Shown: positions 15,001 to 24,781 of the stretch, in pieces
How the letters are laid out: every line of letters starts with the position of its first letter
Position numbering within the stretch: position 1 is the first letter of the stretch
From: Heliocidaris erythrogramma
Lineage: Eukaryota > Echinodermata > Echinoidea > Camarodonta > Echinometridae
Assembly: GCA_025617745.1 (NCBI GenBank)
Contig: CM046855.1
Coordinates: forward strand, 16,213,880 to 16,277,879
Reading direction: 5' to 3'
Length of the DNA stretch: 64,000 nt
Made by a program: the position numbers and the translations under genes
The notes under the pieces: model-generated
Databases searched by the model: none
Told to the model about the DNA's origin: nothing
Seen by the model: the letters and a program-made list of their open reading frames with translations, nothing else

Positions 15001-18000
15001 CTGGTATTTTATGAGAATACCCAGTACAAGCTTTGATGCTTTTCATACCTTTACCCTTGATTTCAGGATCAGACCAGAGCACAATATTCTTTGACAGCCA
15101 TGATGTATCCAAATTCAACTCAACATCATTCCTTAATGAGGTACGTAAAGAATGTCAGGTTTTGAAAAGATTATTTGCCCAGGATTTGCCCAGGATTATT
15201 CTGTTGTTATTTATTTTATATATTTTTATTTAAATCACATCTTTACACAGAGTAGCCTGTTCAGTTAGCAAACGATTACATAGAAATAATTTAAACATAA
15301 GAAATAGAATACAATGATTTATGATAAAAGTAAACGTATGAAACACATAAAAATGCTGGTCTTCCACAGTGCTCTGTTTACATTATTAAAAGAAAAAAAC
15401 AGAAAAATAACGAGCAAAACTTCATTGTTTAGATGTAGTCAAATGACTACATATAATGACATACATTAGATGACATACATTAGATGATTACTTAAAGGAG
15501 AAATGTTTACATACGTTGTGATTGAAATAGTGGAACTAGTGGGATGGTCACATATTGAGGGACACACGATAAGAACCCTGTCATCTAATTTACTTGATCT
15601 TTGTCTGGAGCCTGCTAACATTGTTTTTGTCTTTTCAGTGTTAAGGGTTAATTTATTTTCATTAATCCATTTCAAGGTAACATCAGTAACTCGAGTCATT
15701 TTATTTTCTACTTCCTTTGAGTTACCGCAAACTGAAATTGTTGTATCATCCGCAAACATATAAATTGTTCCAGCTGATGAAACCTGGTTTAGAAGGTCGT
15801 TTATAAAAATTGTGAAAAATATGGGCGCCAATATGGAACCTTAAGGTACACCAAGGTTCACATCTCTTAATACAAATTTGTCTTTCCCAACCAAAACAAA
15901 TTGCTTACGATTAGATAGATATGATGCAAACCATTTAATAGTGTCCCGGTAGTAACCATAAATTGCCAACTTATCCTGCAAGATAGAATGATTTACTGTG
16001 TCGAAAGCGCAGCGTAAGTCGATGAAAGCTATTCCATTCAATTTACCACCATCTATATTTGACCATTGATCAACCATGCACAGGAGGGTCGTTTCACAGG
16101 AATGTTTTGCTCTGAAATCAAATTGGTATTCGTAAAATAGATCCATTTTTGTCATATAATCTAATAATTTTGATTAGACTGCCTGTTCAATTATTATGGA
16201 AATAATTGGTAAAATAGACTTGGGTCTTTAATTTTTGGCACAAGTACTATTACCTGCTTTTGGAATCGGCTTAACGCGAGCAACTTTCCTAGCTTCCGGG
16301 AACATACAATATTGTATAGCAAAATTAAGTATATACACCAATGAATCAACGACAATGTCACATATACATTTAAGAAATTTTACAGACAGATCATCATAAC
16401 CGGTTGCTTTCTTTGATGAGAACGACTTTACCTCCTTTACAACAGAATTTAGTGAAATGTGTTGGAAATTGAAATAAATACTTCTATCATTGGTATTAAT
16501 ACTGTTGCTATATAAGAGGGTGTATTTATCTCAGTGTCTACCAAATAACGGTCAGTATTTTGGGGCAAGTTTATATACAGAGTCAATAAAGTATTGAGAT
16601 ATTCAGCCACCACGAGTGCTTCTGATATATCTTTACCATTGACATTTAACGAAATATTCTTTTGTGCATTTCCTTGAGTAATTTGCGTTTAAGAACATTC
16701 CATATAGCATGTGAATTTTCATTCAATAATGATTCAATATAAGACCTTTTCTATTCTTTCAATTTTTGTTGTTACCAAATTTCTTAATTTCTTGTACTGA
16801 GTCCACATTAAGAGAGAAGATGTTTTTAAAGCAACCATCATTATGTGGATACTTTATATAAAGTCATCATATGTGAGGTTAGTTCATCATACATCAGCTG
16901 CAAGTTCTCAATATCTCCTTTATTCATAGCATTTGTTTGTAAATTTAAAGACTTCATGTTTTTTGTGTCCTTTTTTTTTTGCCTTGATAGCTTGATGAGA
17001 CCGATGCTGATCAAGTCATGTTAGAGCCCTGCTCAGATGTCCTCAAATCACTGGCAGACTGTTTACATAATGGCCTCAAGATGGCGCTGATTGGAGCAGA
17101 TGTCATTGTGGAGAATGATACCGGCATTCACTATGTCATTGATGTTAATGCATTCCCAGGTAGGAGCAATTATAATTGGTGTGGAAAAAAAGATTAGATT
17201 AGATTTTATGACAGAATTGTCTTTGCCCAGACATCCAAAAGAATGAGAAATATAAAACTTTCATTCATCAGCTCTCAAGTCTCTCATTTGCTATAAAATT
17301 AGATTTTCATGGTTTCAATATTCCATGGCAATTAAACAGAAAGTTAGAGAATGGAAACATGAAAGAAACACCCATAGATGAAACCGAACAAAATGCATAC
17401 CTGCCAACTCTTACGATTTGGGCGTAATTATTATGATTTTTAATTGTATATTACTCCTTACGATTTTGTATCACAAAATTACGATTTTCTGAATAATGTA
17501 TGGTTGTGCGAACTTATACTACGTAGATACCCTACAACTATCTTATCTTGTCTATGTGCACTGTTTGTGCTTACATGTACAATGTATACGAAGCATGGGT
17601 GTGAGAACAAACAGTGTACATTGACAAGATAACGTACTGTGCAGTGAGTCCATGTTGTGCATGACGGCAGTGCATGATTGTGCTATAGCGAGATAGGGAA
17701 ATCACAGCCCCTAATAACCGTCACTTGTCCTCTGAGAACTGATTCTAAATTTCACAAATGAGTCCAAATGGAATATCATCGCTATTTTTCATGATTCAGG
17801 TGAGAGAGAATGTCAAACTTGTTCGTTAAATTGTTGAAATATTCTCTTGAAAAATCCCTGCTGGAATTCACTTTCCAGCAGGAATGGGAGACGTTCTTCC
17901 CCAGCATCAGCGGCCTAGATTATTGGTTGTGTGGTGGGTACATTGCGTGCACATCGTGAACCGTTCTTCATGACCAGGCTTTTGTGGTTTGTTTTCTACT

Positions 18001-19338
18001 CTTTAACCTTATCTTCGGGTGTTTGAATTTAGCTGTTGTTGACTACATACGATCAGGGAATTCCTGGAATGTTATAGAATTAAGATAAAGTAATTTTCCT
18101 TCGAAAAAATTCTGGTTCCTGGTTTTGAGTTTAGATCTTACTATAGTAGTTAGTTCTTACTCAGAAGATAAGGCAACTGGGCAAGGTGATTTGCATGTGG
18201 TGTGGTAAAAAGCAGATCAGTTGGCTAAAATATTAAGTTAATCATGACAATATTTCTTTATAATGTACTGTAGATTAATGATTTTAGCCCTCTAAAAGAA
18301 CAAGAAAATGTACCAGCTTCAGGGGGCTGCGTTCCCTGAACCCTCAAAAGGGGATCAAATAAGTGTCAAAAATTGCTTTTAAAGTAAAGGGAAATAGGGT
18401 CTTCATTCAGACCTGCAAAATATTCCCTACCATTCTAGCTTTTTCATATGTAACAAAAAAAAAATGAACAATTATTTTTGTAATATTAGGGTTCAAAACA
18501 TGGTAAATGGTTTCAAAATAAGGCTGAGATTGCATCTGGGAGCATCTAGAACTCCAGAGCCTCCAGGGCCCTAGGCGGGCCCCAGCCGGAAGGGACTTCG
18601 GACTTCTTTGCGCACATTACGCGCTCGTCATGTGCGCTTTGCGCACATTATGCCCCCCCCCCCCCACCACACAAATAAATATTACTCTTTTTGGTCCTCA
18701 AAAGTTGGCAGGTATGAAAATGGATTGATGTTTGTATTGTGTGCAATCATCAATTTGTATAACATGGCCTGTTATAAATTCTTAATGGTTTCACATGACA
18801 TAGAAACTGCAGGTCATTCTCAGTAAGGCTTTCATATTTACTTAGATACCTATTTAAACATTAATTAGCTTCATTCATTGTAGCGATGTGTTGGCTCAGT
18901 CAGTAGAGCGTCCGTCTCACAATCGCAAATTAGCAAATTAGATAATAGGAAATAAGTGAAATGAAATAGAAATGAAATAGATTTAATTTTTTTTTTGGTC
19001 TCATTCCAGGCTACGATGGTGTGCCAGACTTCATGAGGGTTTTGTTCAACTACATCGAGAGATTGATAGATCATCGAAAGACAGGGGAACACAATCCAGT
19101 CATTCCCAGAAACTCTGAGGCAAACCAAGATAGTGTGCATTTAACCAATGGACTCACGTCATCAACACTCCAGGACTCAGCAGAAGAAGTGCCAGTCAAA
19201 GACTGCACCCTTCAACAAACTGTGAACAAACCTATGAAGAGACCACACAATGATGCAGTTGAGAATGGCGTGGACTCAGCCAGTAAGAAATCATCTGTTG
19301 TTGTCAACGGATGTGTCCAAGGGGCAAATGGTGAATGA
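1..19338 (+). CDS. ITPK1: Inositol-tetrakisphosphate 1-kinase, 5'-incomplete, 9 exons
   Basis: Coding exons: 1-20 (partial), 6744-6869, 10317-10434, 11104-11208, 12317-12360, 12715-12874, 15067-15140, 16991-17159, 19010-19338 (TGA). All junctions are GT-AG and phases join without a break, giving 380 visible residues; about 33 N-terminal residues lie before the window (human protein 414). Family knowledge: a cytosolic ATP-grasp kinase that phosphorylates inositol 3,4,5,6-tetrakisphosphate at position 1 and inositol 1,3,4-trisphosphate at 5/6, feeding higher inositol phosphates. Visible landmarks in order: FHKLTDVV and VVLDPLSAV (N-terminal domain), AHGSVISHK, FINHNALLHKVFIVG and RPSVKNF (ATP-grasp core), STIFFDSHDVSK, then VIDVNAFPGYDGV, matching the human metal-binding VIDINAFPGYEGV. 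The tail after about residue 300 is Ser/Lys/Asn-rich and not conserved. Identification is from recalled family sequence, not a search. Confidence 0.96.
21..1968. other. ITPK1 intron sequence, no feature recognised
   Basis: AT-rich intron with a short G run near 366-377 and scattered TACATGT octamers. I see no exon, RNA gene or terminal inverted repeat. Confidence 0.6.
1969..2510. repeat. Two-copy tandem duplication, 271-bp period
   Basis: Copy 1 (1969-2239) begins gaccgcagtaaaatcagcc; copy 2 starts at 2240 with the same words and runs to about 2510, ending near cactcctgcaccca in each. Differences are a few substitutions and small indels (agccggc/agccagc, gaagacg/gaagccg), so this is a fairly recent duplication inside ITPK1 intron 1. 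No coding potential. Confidence 0.9.
2511..3257. other. ITPK1 intron sequence, no feature recognised
   Basis: AT-rich, no conserved reading frame and no recognisable repeat up to the Helentron-like element at 3258. Confidence 0.5.
3997..5252. mobile_element. Candidate solo LTR (TG...CA)
   Basis: A 1256-bp segment begins TGTGACAG and ends CTCTCACA, giving short inverted ends TGTGA/TCACA, and is bordered by tatata on both sides. It splits the ~155-bp repeat units of the surrounding element, which shows it is an insertion. No internal coding region, primer-binding site or second LTR is visible, and the TA-rich flanks make the target duplication weak evidence. Confidence 0.4.
5474..6158. mobile_element. 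pogo/Tigger-like MITE
   Basis: Starts CAGTCAACCTCGCTTAAGTC and ends with the inverted form GCGAGGTTGACTG, flanked by TA on both sides. 685 bp, no transposase. Termini of the CAGTNNAACCTCG type with TA duplications are characteristic of the pogo branch of Tc1/mariner. It is inserted in the Helentron-like element, whose repeat units resume at 6159. Confidence 0.85.
6389..6743. other. ITPK1 intron 3' part
   Basis: Unique-looking AT-rich sequence ending in the acceptor ttctgtacacag used by the exon at 6744. Nothing else seen. Confidence 0.5.
7086..7400. repeat. Degenerate AAT/GAT trinucleotide microsatellite
   Basis: About 300 bp of interrupted aat, gat and tact triplets, including a run of tac/act at 7339-7360. 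Any open frames across it are low-complexity artefacts. Confidence 0.85.
7421..9999. other. ITPK1 intron, no feature recognised
   Basis: About 2.6 kb between exons 6744-6869 and 10317-10434. Contains A/T homopolymers (8490-8580) and TACATGT-type words, but no frame with recognisable protein similarity and no clear inverted-repeat element. Confidence 0.5.
10000..10177. mobile_element. pogo-like MITE, degenerate copy
   Basis: Reads agtggaaccttgttataaag through ccttggccccaaggaatttg to ttataacgagtagtgc. It is the reverse-complement relative of 29514-29688: both share a tcccac...ctttgtatt core and an inner ccttggnnccaagga palindrome. The right terminus has decayed (no clean CACTG). Confidence 0.8.
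11259..11539. mobile_element. MITE with TGCCAAC termini and TACATG target duplication
   Basis: Left end CAGTACTGCCAAC, right end GTTGGCATGTCTG, bordered on both sides by TACATG (11253-11258 and 11540-11545). Inverted similarity continues inwards: attcctcacc/ggtgaggaat and gataagggggta/tacccccttatc. 281 bp, no coding region. It lies in the intron 3' of ITPK1 exon 11104-11208. Superfamily not established; hAT-like ends with a shorter duplication is one possibility. Confidence 0.8.
11540..13234. other. ITPK1 introns around exons 12317-12360 and 12715-12874
   Basis: Besides the two exons it holds A-rich runs (11643-11682). At 13017-13212 lies a degenerate cluster of cccctgggaca / ggtaattgttctagg motifs, a loose minisatellite or decayed MITE that resembles a second cluster at 27523-27640. 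Confidence 0.4.
12715..12874 (+). CDS. ITPK1: ITPK1 exon 6 in this window: ATP-grasp core
   Basis: Bounded by gtag and gtaagt. It encodes about 53 residues including PPCVAQTFINHNALLHKVF and VVKRPSVKNF. In the family this stretch has the inositol-phosphate-contacting His residues and the Lys of the RPSxKNF motif. It ends with one base (G) of a split Gly codon completed at 15067. Confidence 0.95.
13235..13474 (+). repeat. tRNA-derived SINE, 5'-truncated
   Basis: Contains a T-arm/B-box-like segment ggttgaggattcgaatccc (13262-13280), followed by a SINE body (cactctccacccaggtgtaaatgggtaccc) and a 3' tail of att repeats at 13465-13474. The A-box half is missing. It lies on the ITPK1 sense strand and abuts the Helentron-like element at 13475. 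Confidence 0.75.
13475..14687. mobile_element. Second Helentron/Helitron-like element with internal tandem repeats
   Basis: Left end atccaccggcagtatgccgg has an internal palindrome ccggca-gta-tgccgg. A subterminal inverted copy, tgccgggggat, lies at 14643-14653. Near the right end are a hairpin attgc-gcg-gcaat and then CTAG at 14684-14687. The core has about seven imperfect units of 130-170 bp with the words tcacatttctngacggattt, tttggtgatgctgcc and tttatagggtcaaaggtca. Same architecture as 3258-6388 but a different sequence family. Confidence 0.7.
14688..15066. other. ITPK1 intron, no feature recognised
   Basis: Unique-looking sequence leading to the acceptor tttcag before the exon at 15067. 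Confidence 0.5.
15225..16960 (-). mobile_element. Decayed non-LTR retrotransposon (CR1/L2/jockey-like RT), antisense in ITPK1 intron
   Basis: On the minus strand, 16155-15466 carries reverse transcriptase motifs in order: FRAKHSCETTLL, FIDLRCAFDTVNHSIL, GVP-stop-GSILAPIFF, FADDTTISV and LTLNTEKTKTM. Upstream (about 16330-16200) a weaker PEARKVARVKPIPK stretch with stops fits the start of the RT domain. The Gln of GVPQGS is TAA (15843-15841), consistent with a single C-to-T change. Further stops interrupt the frame before 16155. The element is dead. The 5' limit is a guess; the 3' end lies within about 100 bp of the exon at 15140. Confidence 0.88.
16991..17159 (+). CDS. ITPK1: ITPK1 exon 8 in this window: metal-binding Asp/Asn
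   Basis: Begins after ttgatag and ends before gtagga. It encodes LDETDADQVML through GADVIVEND and VIDVNAFPG. The Asp of GAD and the Asp and Asn of IDVN correspond to the magnesium-binding residues of the human enzyme, so the active site appears intact. The last Gly codon is split with the exon at 19010. Confidence 0.95.
17396..18716. mobile_element. 1.3-kb DNA element with TGCCAAC termini and AAAATG duplication
   Basis: Left end CATACCTGCCAACT, right end AGTTGGCAGGTATG, directly flanked by AAAATG on both sides (17390-17395 and 18717-18722). No transposase frame. Inside is an imperfect palindrome around 17540-17630 (tatcttgtc...gacaagata) and a C run at 18653-18665. It occupies most of the ITPK1 intron before the last exon. 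A non-autonomous relative of 11259-11539 in terminal sequence and duplication length. Confidence 0.85.
18881..18925 (+). repeat. 5' fragment of a tRNA-derived SINE
   Basis: tggctcagtcagtagagcg at 18892-18910 resembles the D-arm/A-box of a tRNA, followed by tccgtctcacaatcg. The similarity stops there; no T-arm follows, so this is not a functional tRNA gene. Confidence 0.6.
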
Positions 19339-19732
19339 AGGATGAACGATTGATGCTTGATGGTTCCAGTCAGTGCTGTACTCTAATGAAACAGTCTTTC
19401 AAGAACCAGTGAACATCAGCAGAGACTGCACATATTTCATTGTCGTCATGTTACCTAACGATTAAGATAACATTGTAATTTCTTCCCAGACATCTCACTC
19501 AGGCACTTTTCAGAAGTGGCTATGTATACAGATCATGCCATTCTGTTGTTTTTGGTTGTTGTGGTATCTGAAATATGGGCATTATTCATTGAGCAGGACA
19601 TTTCCCTTTAATAGTTGTTAAACATATAGCATGTCCCAAATACATTTCCTGAACTCTGCAGCATGTTTCAGTATCAGTATCAAGTATCAAGATCCAGTTT
19701 TACTAAAAATGCAAGGATTAGTTATGTTACAT

Positions 19733-19806
19733 ATCTGTTTGGAGCCAGAAGAGCGTTAGCTCTGTGTTACAGTAGAGAGTTAACGCCCTTCTGGCTCCGA
19801 ACAGAT
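19733..19806. repeat. Hairpin family GGAGCCAGAA, copy 1
   Basis: Arms 19733-19763 and 19776-19806 (31 nt, three differences, two of them G-U compatible) around a 12-nt loop. The shared core is ggagccagaa / ttctggctcc with gttaac near the loop. It lies about 400 bp after the ITPK1 stop, so it is probably in the 3' UTR. A second copy is at 55629-55709. Confidence 0.9.
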
Positions 19807-21267
19807 AATATACTAATCTAGACTTTGCCAAAAGATTCACTCTCTTGATACTGCCATTGGTAAGGATATTTACCTGCCATTACAGTATTTTCTAGGCTGA
19901 TTTTTGAAATTGCGAAGCCTTTTATGCCATTCTTTCTTTGTATTTTCATTCGTATTTCATTATTTCTTATCTTTATCATCACTCATTTTGATGAATATGC
20001 CTTATTTTTTAGTTTTAAAGTGGTTTGTTTTTGTAGGTAGCCATTTTGGTTGTTTTTTCATGAATATCATGATTGAATCAACACATGTCAGCCCATCTCT
20101 TAAACAAACATAAAGGATATTCAGGGATCCAATTTATTATTAGATACATTGCAAATATACATGTATGCATTCACAGTAGGTTTGTTAGACCTATAGTAGA
20201 TTTTAATGGAGGAAAAAGGTGTGCAACTTTTTAGGTATTTTTGATGTGATATGGGAGATCTCCTTCAAACATCTCCACAGAATCGTGTGCTCTGTTCCAG
20301 GCCACCCATTTTAAAATGCTAACCTCCAAAATTAATTGCAAAAGTAGTTCTCTTTAATGTTCCGAGACTGGATTAATTTTTTTGTGACCTTCATAGAGGT
20401 GAAAACACTATGCATCTCTGTTCAAATATGTACAATTTCAAAAAACATAATGCAGTCGTGGCTCTACACAGCAATTAACTGTCCGAAAGCTTTCACTCCG
20501 TCCTGCCAAATTTGCATAAAATAAACAATTTGTTTACGTAAAACCGCTACCGAAGAGTCTCAGCTAAACTGTGAAATCTCGCCCTAGAAACAACCAAATG
20601 AAATGAACTAAACTTCAAATTCCAGAATAAGAGTTGCTCTAACCCGTAATTAGTATCAATCGTAGTCAAATCATTTTTTAGTTTGTGAAAACTTAGAGAA
20701 ATGAGGAGCCATATTTTTTTTTAAGTCTGAAAATGTAGTAGTGTTTTTCACATTTGCTGTCATTGCTCAAGATCGAAACTTTCAGATATCAAAAATCAAA
20801 GTATAATGAGGGGATCCTCCAAATATCTTTTCATAATTATCTGTCGAAAGGTTATGTCGGGGAAAAAACGGAGGCAATGTCATTCATGAATCCTCTACCT
20901 TTCTTCGTGTGTATTACCCCGTATAGCAATGCATGCCGGATAGTTTCCAGTCGAGTGTACGTACGACCTACCTGCACAACACATTCACAGACAGCCATAG
21001 CAAGGCCAGCTCATGCAGTGCGAAAGCGATATATGGGCAGCATATACGGGCCGGGTAGGTGTACGTATACATACACGGTACATGTAAAACTGCACAAGAT
21101 CAAGAGTAAACAGGGGGTGTGTCTTGTCAGTGATTGTTACCAATAAATTTGCTCTCAGCCAATCAGATTGCAAAAATTTCAGTAGCATATAACAGAACGG
21201 CTGATTGACGTGAGCACGAGTTGAGGCAAAAAAATGTCGTGGGGTGAGCGCATGCGCACAGAGGCGA

Positions 21268-21314
21268 AATCGTTTGATGATAGACTGTAACTTCCAGTCT
21301 ATCATCAAACGATT
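21268..21314. repeat. Perfect 20-bp inverted repeat, 7-nt loop
   Basis: aatcgtttgatgatagactg at 21268-21287 is followed after taacttc by its exact reverse complement at 21295-21314. No family relative seen in the window. Confidence 0.95.
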
Positions 21315-22170
21315 AGTCTTCGATTTTTGATGGCAGTTTTACACAAAACGACTAACTGCACAAACTTGAAACTGTGCAGGGAGTGAGACTGGAGTTTAAA
21401 GTCTAGCAATATGTAATTTGTTTGCATATTCATGTTGTCCCAGACTTGTGTTCTCAGCCCTCTGAAACAGAAAATACTCGTATCTCAAAAAATACTTGAT
21501 ATGAAGCATAATATCATTTCCTATGTACTTTGGAATTTTCATGATTTTTAGCTCCCAAATAAGGGAGATACAAGAATGTGAATTTTCAAGGATTTCTGCT
21601 CCTCGCTTCGATAGCCGTTAGGAATTCAAAAGCTTTCACGACTTTACGAGGTGTTAATTGCAGTGTGGAGCCGCGCCTGAATGTATTTGAGCAGAGTTGA
21701 AGGAAACTATTGATTTAAAGCCATGATTCCTAGCTGCACCTACCTTCACCCCCTTGGACTCAAATGCCAATATGAAATACCGTTACATGTAAAGACCCTT
21801 GTCCTAGACACATTGTTGATCAGTAACAAACCTGATGGTCAGATTAAATCAGAAATCTACATTAAGTCAGTAGCAGCACTGAATTATAATGGAGATGATT
21901 TTAGAATGCAGTGTTGATTATATCTACAGGAAAGTTCTGGGAAATATACATGTATTGTTCAGAGCATTTATATTCAGTTATTAATCCAATTATTAACGTA
22001 TGCGTTAAACTTTGAAACCAAAATTTTTATTTCCTTTGATTTATCATATGTTGGTTATTGATTTCTTTCAATTTTTGTCAAACATATAGTTTGGAGAAAA
22101 CTATGTTTGTCCCTGCTCTTTTATAGCTTATCTGGCCCAGTGGCAAGTGAACTATAAAAAGAATGCAATA

Positions 22171-23693
22171 CAGGGAAAACTCGACATAATGAGGTAACAG
22201 CTATAACAAGAATATTGCCACAGTCCCAAATTTACTTGCGTGTAATTCAATGGAGGCACGAACCTTTCGCAAACCATTCCCGTTATAACGAGGAAGCAAA
22301 TTTCACTGCACCTCAAATGGACAAAAATCATTTAGCAGGAGAATTGCACACATACAAGCATATAGTAAAGAGATATCGGGCCATTTGGGCGGCTGCAGAC
22401 TAGACGATCGCGATGCGATGCGGGGTGCATCTTTTTATTCATATCACAGCATAGGGAGCTTCTTTTTATTCATATCACAGTGCAGGGGAGACCGGCCCCG
22501 GAAGTATGTATGAGATTTTTTTTTTCATACCATGAGTATGTGCTATGCTGACAGTACAGGCGCACACAGTCCCGATACTAGCCTTGATCATGGCGGCATG
22601 CTAGCTCTTATTACATGTAGCTCTTTTCTTTGCTGCTCTAGCTCAAGCTCTGTCGATCCTCTGATTGGGAGAAGTCGACACGCAGGTCTAGCAAGCCGCC
22701 TTTACCCACCCGTCACGTTACTTGCTGTTTTCTTTTTTTAAACATTGAAATTTTTTGTCAATTTTCTACGAAAAATGTTCGTGAATAATTCATTTCCTGG
22801 TAGAGAAAATGAACCACTCAAAAGTTTGTCTGACATTTCGTGAAGAGACCACTCAGCTGATTCCAGACATGGGGGAAGTAAAAAGTTCTCGCAAAAAGGA
22901 CATGATAATTTTCAAATAAAAGATAAGTATGACTGTTGACCATTTTCTTTCTGAAAAATGAGCATTATTTGTGTCTGGATGTTATGTCAAGAGAGACGAA
23001 AATTATGAATACTTTCAGCTTTATCCCACTATCTACCCTATTTCGGTCCCCAATGAATAATGGACGAGCTCAATCTTTTCCGTTACGGTTCCTTTTATTT
23101 GTTTGGTTAAACGCAGTGAACTGTCGAGTTCAGTGTTTAAATGTGTGGGTTAAATGTAACGAGTTGTACCGCCCTGTTTGGGAAGGTTGTTGAATGATTC
23201 ATAGCCTCTTGGTCATCTTGAATATATGAATATTGATTACGTTGATGGGTTGTAAAGGCGTTGGTGCAGCAAGACTTCCCGCGCAATAATCAGAGGACTA
23301 TTCCGCACATTTTGAGGATCAACCAGGGGATCGACAGAGTAGCACAGTCGCCTTGATTAAAGGCTATCCCGATACATGTATATTCAAAGCGGAAGTGTGC
23401 AGACTTAACTCTCAGTCGGTAACTTGGCGTCTGAAAATAATGTTTTCAGCACATTTTCCGACATGACCGGATATTTTTAAAGCTAATTCAAAGGATTAAT
23501 ATCTTTTTAATGCCTTCATAGCTTTCAAAGCCGCAGCAGCAAAACTAGGTGCATTCATTATTAGTGTATATGCATGATTGTAGCTCCATGGTATATGTAG
23601 TATCTTGTCCCATATGTGCATTTTTACGTATGTTCTGATATAACGAGGAAAATCATTCAGTCCCGACGGCCTCATTATATCGAGTTTCCCCTG
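22171..23693. mobile_element. Tc1/mariner (pogo-like) non-autonomous element, 1.5 kb
   Basis: Ends CAGGGAAAACTCGACATAAT and the inverted ATTATATCGAGTTTCCCCTG, flanked by TA on both sides. Second inner inverted motifs: cgttataacgaggaa (22281-22295) and tgatataacgaggaaaa (23636-23652). No transposase recognised. Confidence 0.85.
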
Positions 23694-24290
23694 TAAAATA
23701 TTTCCTTTTTTTTTCTTACTGGTGGCTTCCAATTTTTAATGAATGCTTAAAAGTTTAATTGCATGGTTGGTTTGATGTTACAGTGAGTAATGTAATGTCT
23801 TCAGACCAGTCGGTAGTATATGTACATGTACTGCCTATTGCCAAAAAAATTATATTTGCTGGGAATTTTTGTTTTATCATCATATTTGATGTGGTGTAGC
23901 AAGGCATTGGTATTCATGCAGTGCTTTACCTGTGCACCTTTTTGATATCAAAATATATGAATGCTGCCTGCTGTGGCTTATGAAAGGCTATCCAGTCAGA
24001 CTGGATTTTTTTAAAATTTAATAGAAGGACTGCTTTTTAAGCCTTTTAGGGCTATGATGGACAACTTTGTTCATATTTTTAGTATGCATAATGAGTATGC
24101 TTTGGGAGATTGTGACTTCTATCATTGATTTGTTGCCATTGATCAATGAATAAATCAGCACTAAAGGTTTTGATTTTTTTTCCTTCTATTTTGAAAATGC
24201 AGGTGTTCCAAAGTGGACTTTTCTGATGTTATGATTCCCATTTGTTCATTTATGTGTACTGGTAACCAAAACTAAGGAAGTCAAATATTA

Positions 24291-24414
24291 TTTTTGTATC
24301 CCTTGGACTGAAGACTTCAGTATTTTCTTAGAAATGTTTTGGGTTGTATGTATTTTTGTATCCCTTGGACTGAAGACTTCAGTATTTTCTTAGAAATGTT
24401 TTGGGTTGTATGTA
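24291..24414. repeat. Perfect 62-bp tandem duplication
   Basis: The unit beginning tttttgtatcccttggac and ending gggttgtatgta occurs at 24291-24352 and again at 24353-24414 with no difference that I can see, so it is very recent or under copy-number turnover. Confidence 0.95.
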
Positions 24415-24605
24415 TATGTAGTTATTGACATTTTGAACTATTCTCTAAAGATTAGAAAGATAATTTCTTACTATTAATTGTATTGTTTTGTGAAAAATGT
24501 TCTCATTTTGTTTTTGTCATCTGTAAAGAGGCTCTGGCTATTTCCTTGCACATTTGAAAGTGCTATATCATGTCAGGTGTATATGTATGTATGTATATAT
24601 ATATA

Positions 24606-24781
24606 CAGAGTTGCCAACTGTTCCGGAATATGTATGAGGTGGATTTCAAGGCTTTCATGACAAGTGAATAGCGGAGAGCATGGTTATTGTTGTCATGTTT
24701 TCTCTCACAAGCATTCAACCGTTGCGTAATTCACATTTTAATTTTGACCTCATGCATATTCCGGAACGGTTGGCATCTCTG
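24606..24781. mobile_element. 176-bp MITE with TGCCAAC-type termini in a TA microsatellite
   Basis: Left CAGAGTTGCCAACTGTTCCG, right CGGAACGGTTGGCATCTCTG. The terminal inverted repeats run about 35 bp, through ggaatatg. Both flanks are (TA)n, so the target duplication cannot be read. The inner part is unrelated to 11259-11539. Confidence 0.9.

Larger units (their letters stand above)
19339..22170. other. ITPK1 3' UTR and downstream region
   Basis: No protein gene recognised. The 3' UTR end is not fixed: AATAAA words occur at 20519 and 21143, among others. Two strong hairpins are listed separately (19733-19806, 21268-21314). Confidence 0.4.

Noticed and set aside
15503..15763. Plus-strand 86-codon frame
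   Set aside because: It is the complement of the LINE reverse transcriptase, which carries the recognisable motifs on the other strand.
18892..18910. tRNA gene
   Set aside because: Only an A-box/D-arm-like stretch; no acceptor stem, anticodon arm or T-arm follows.
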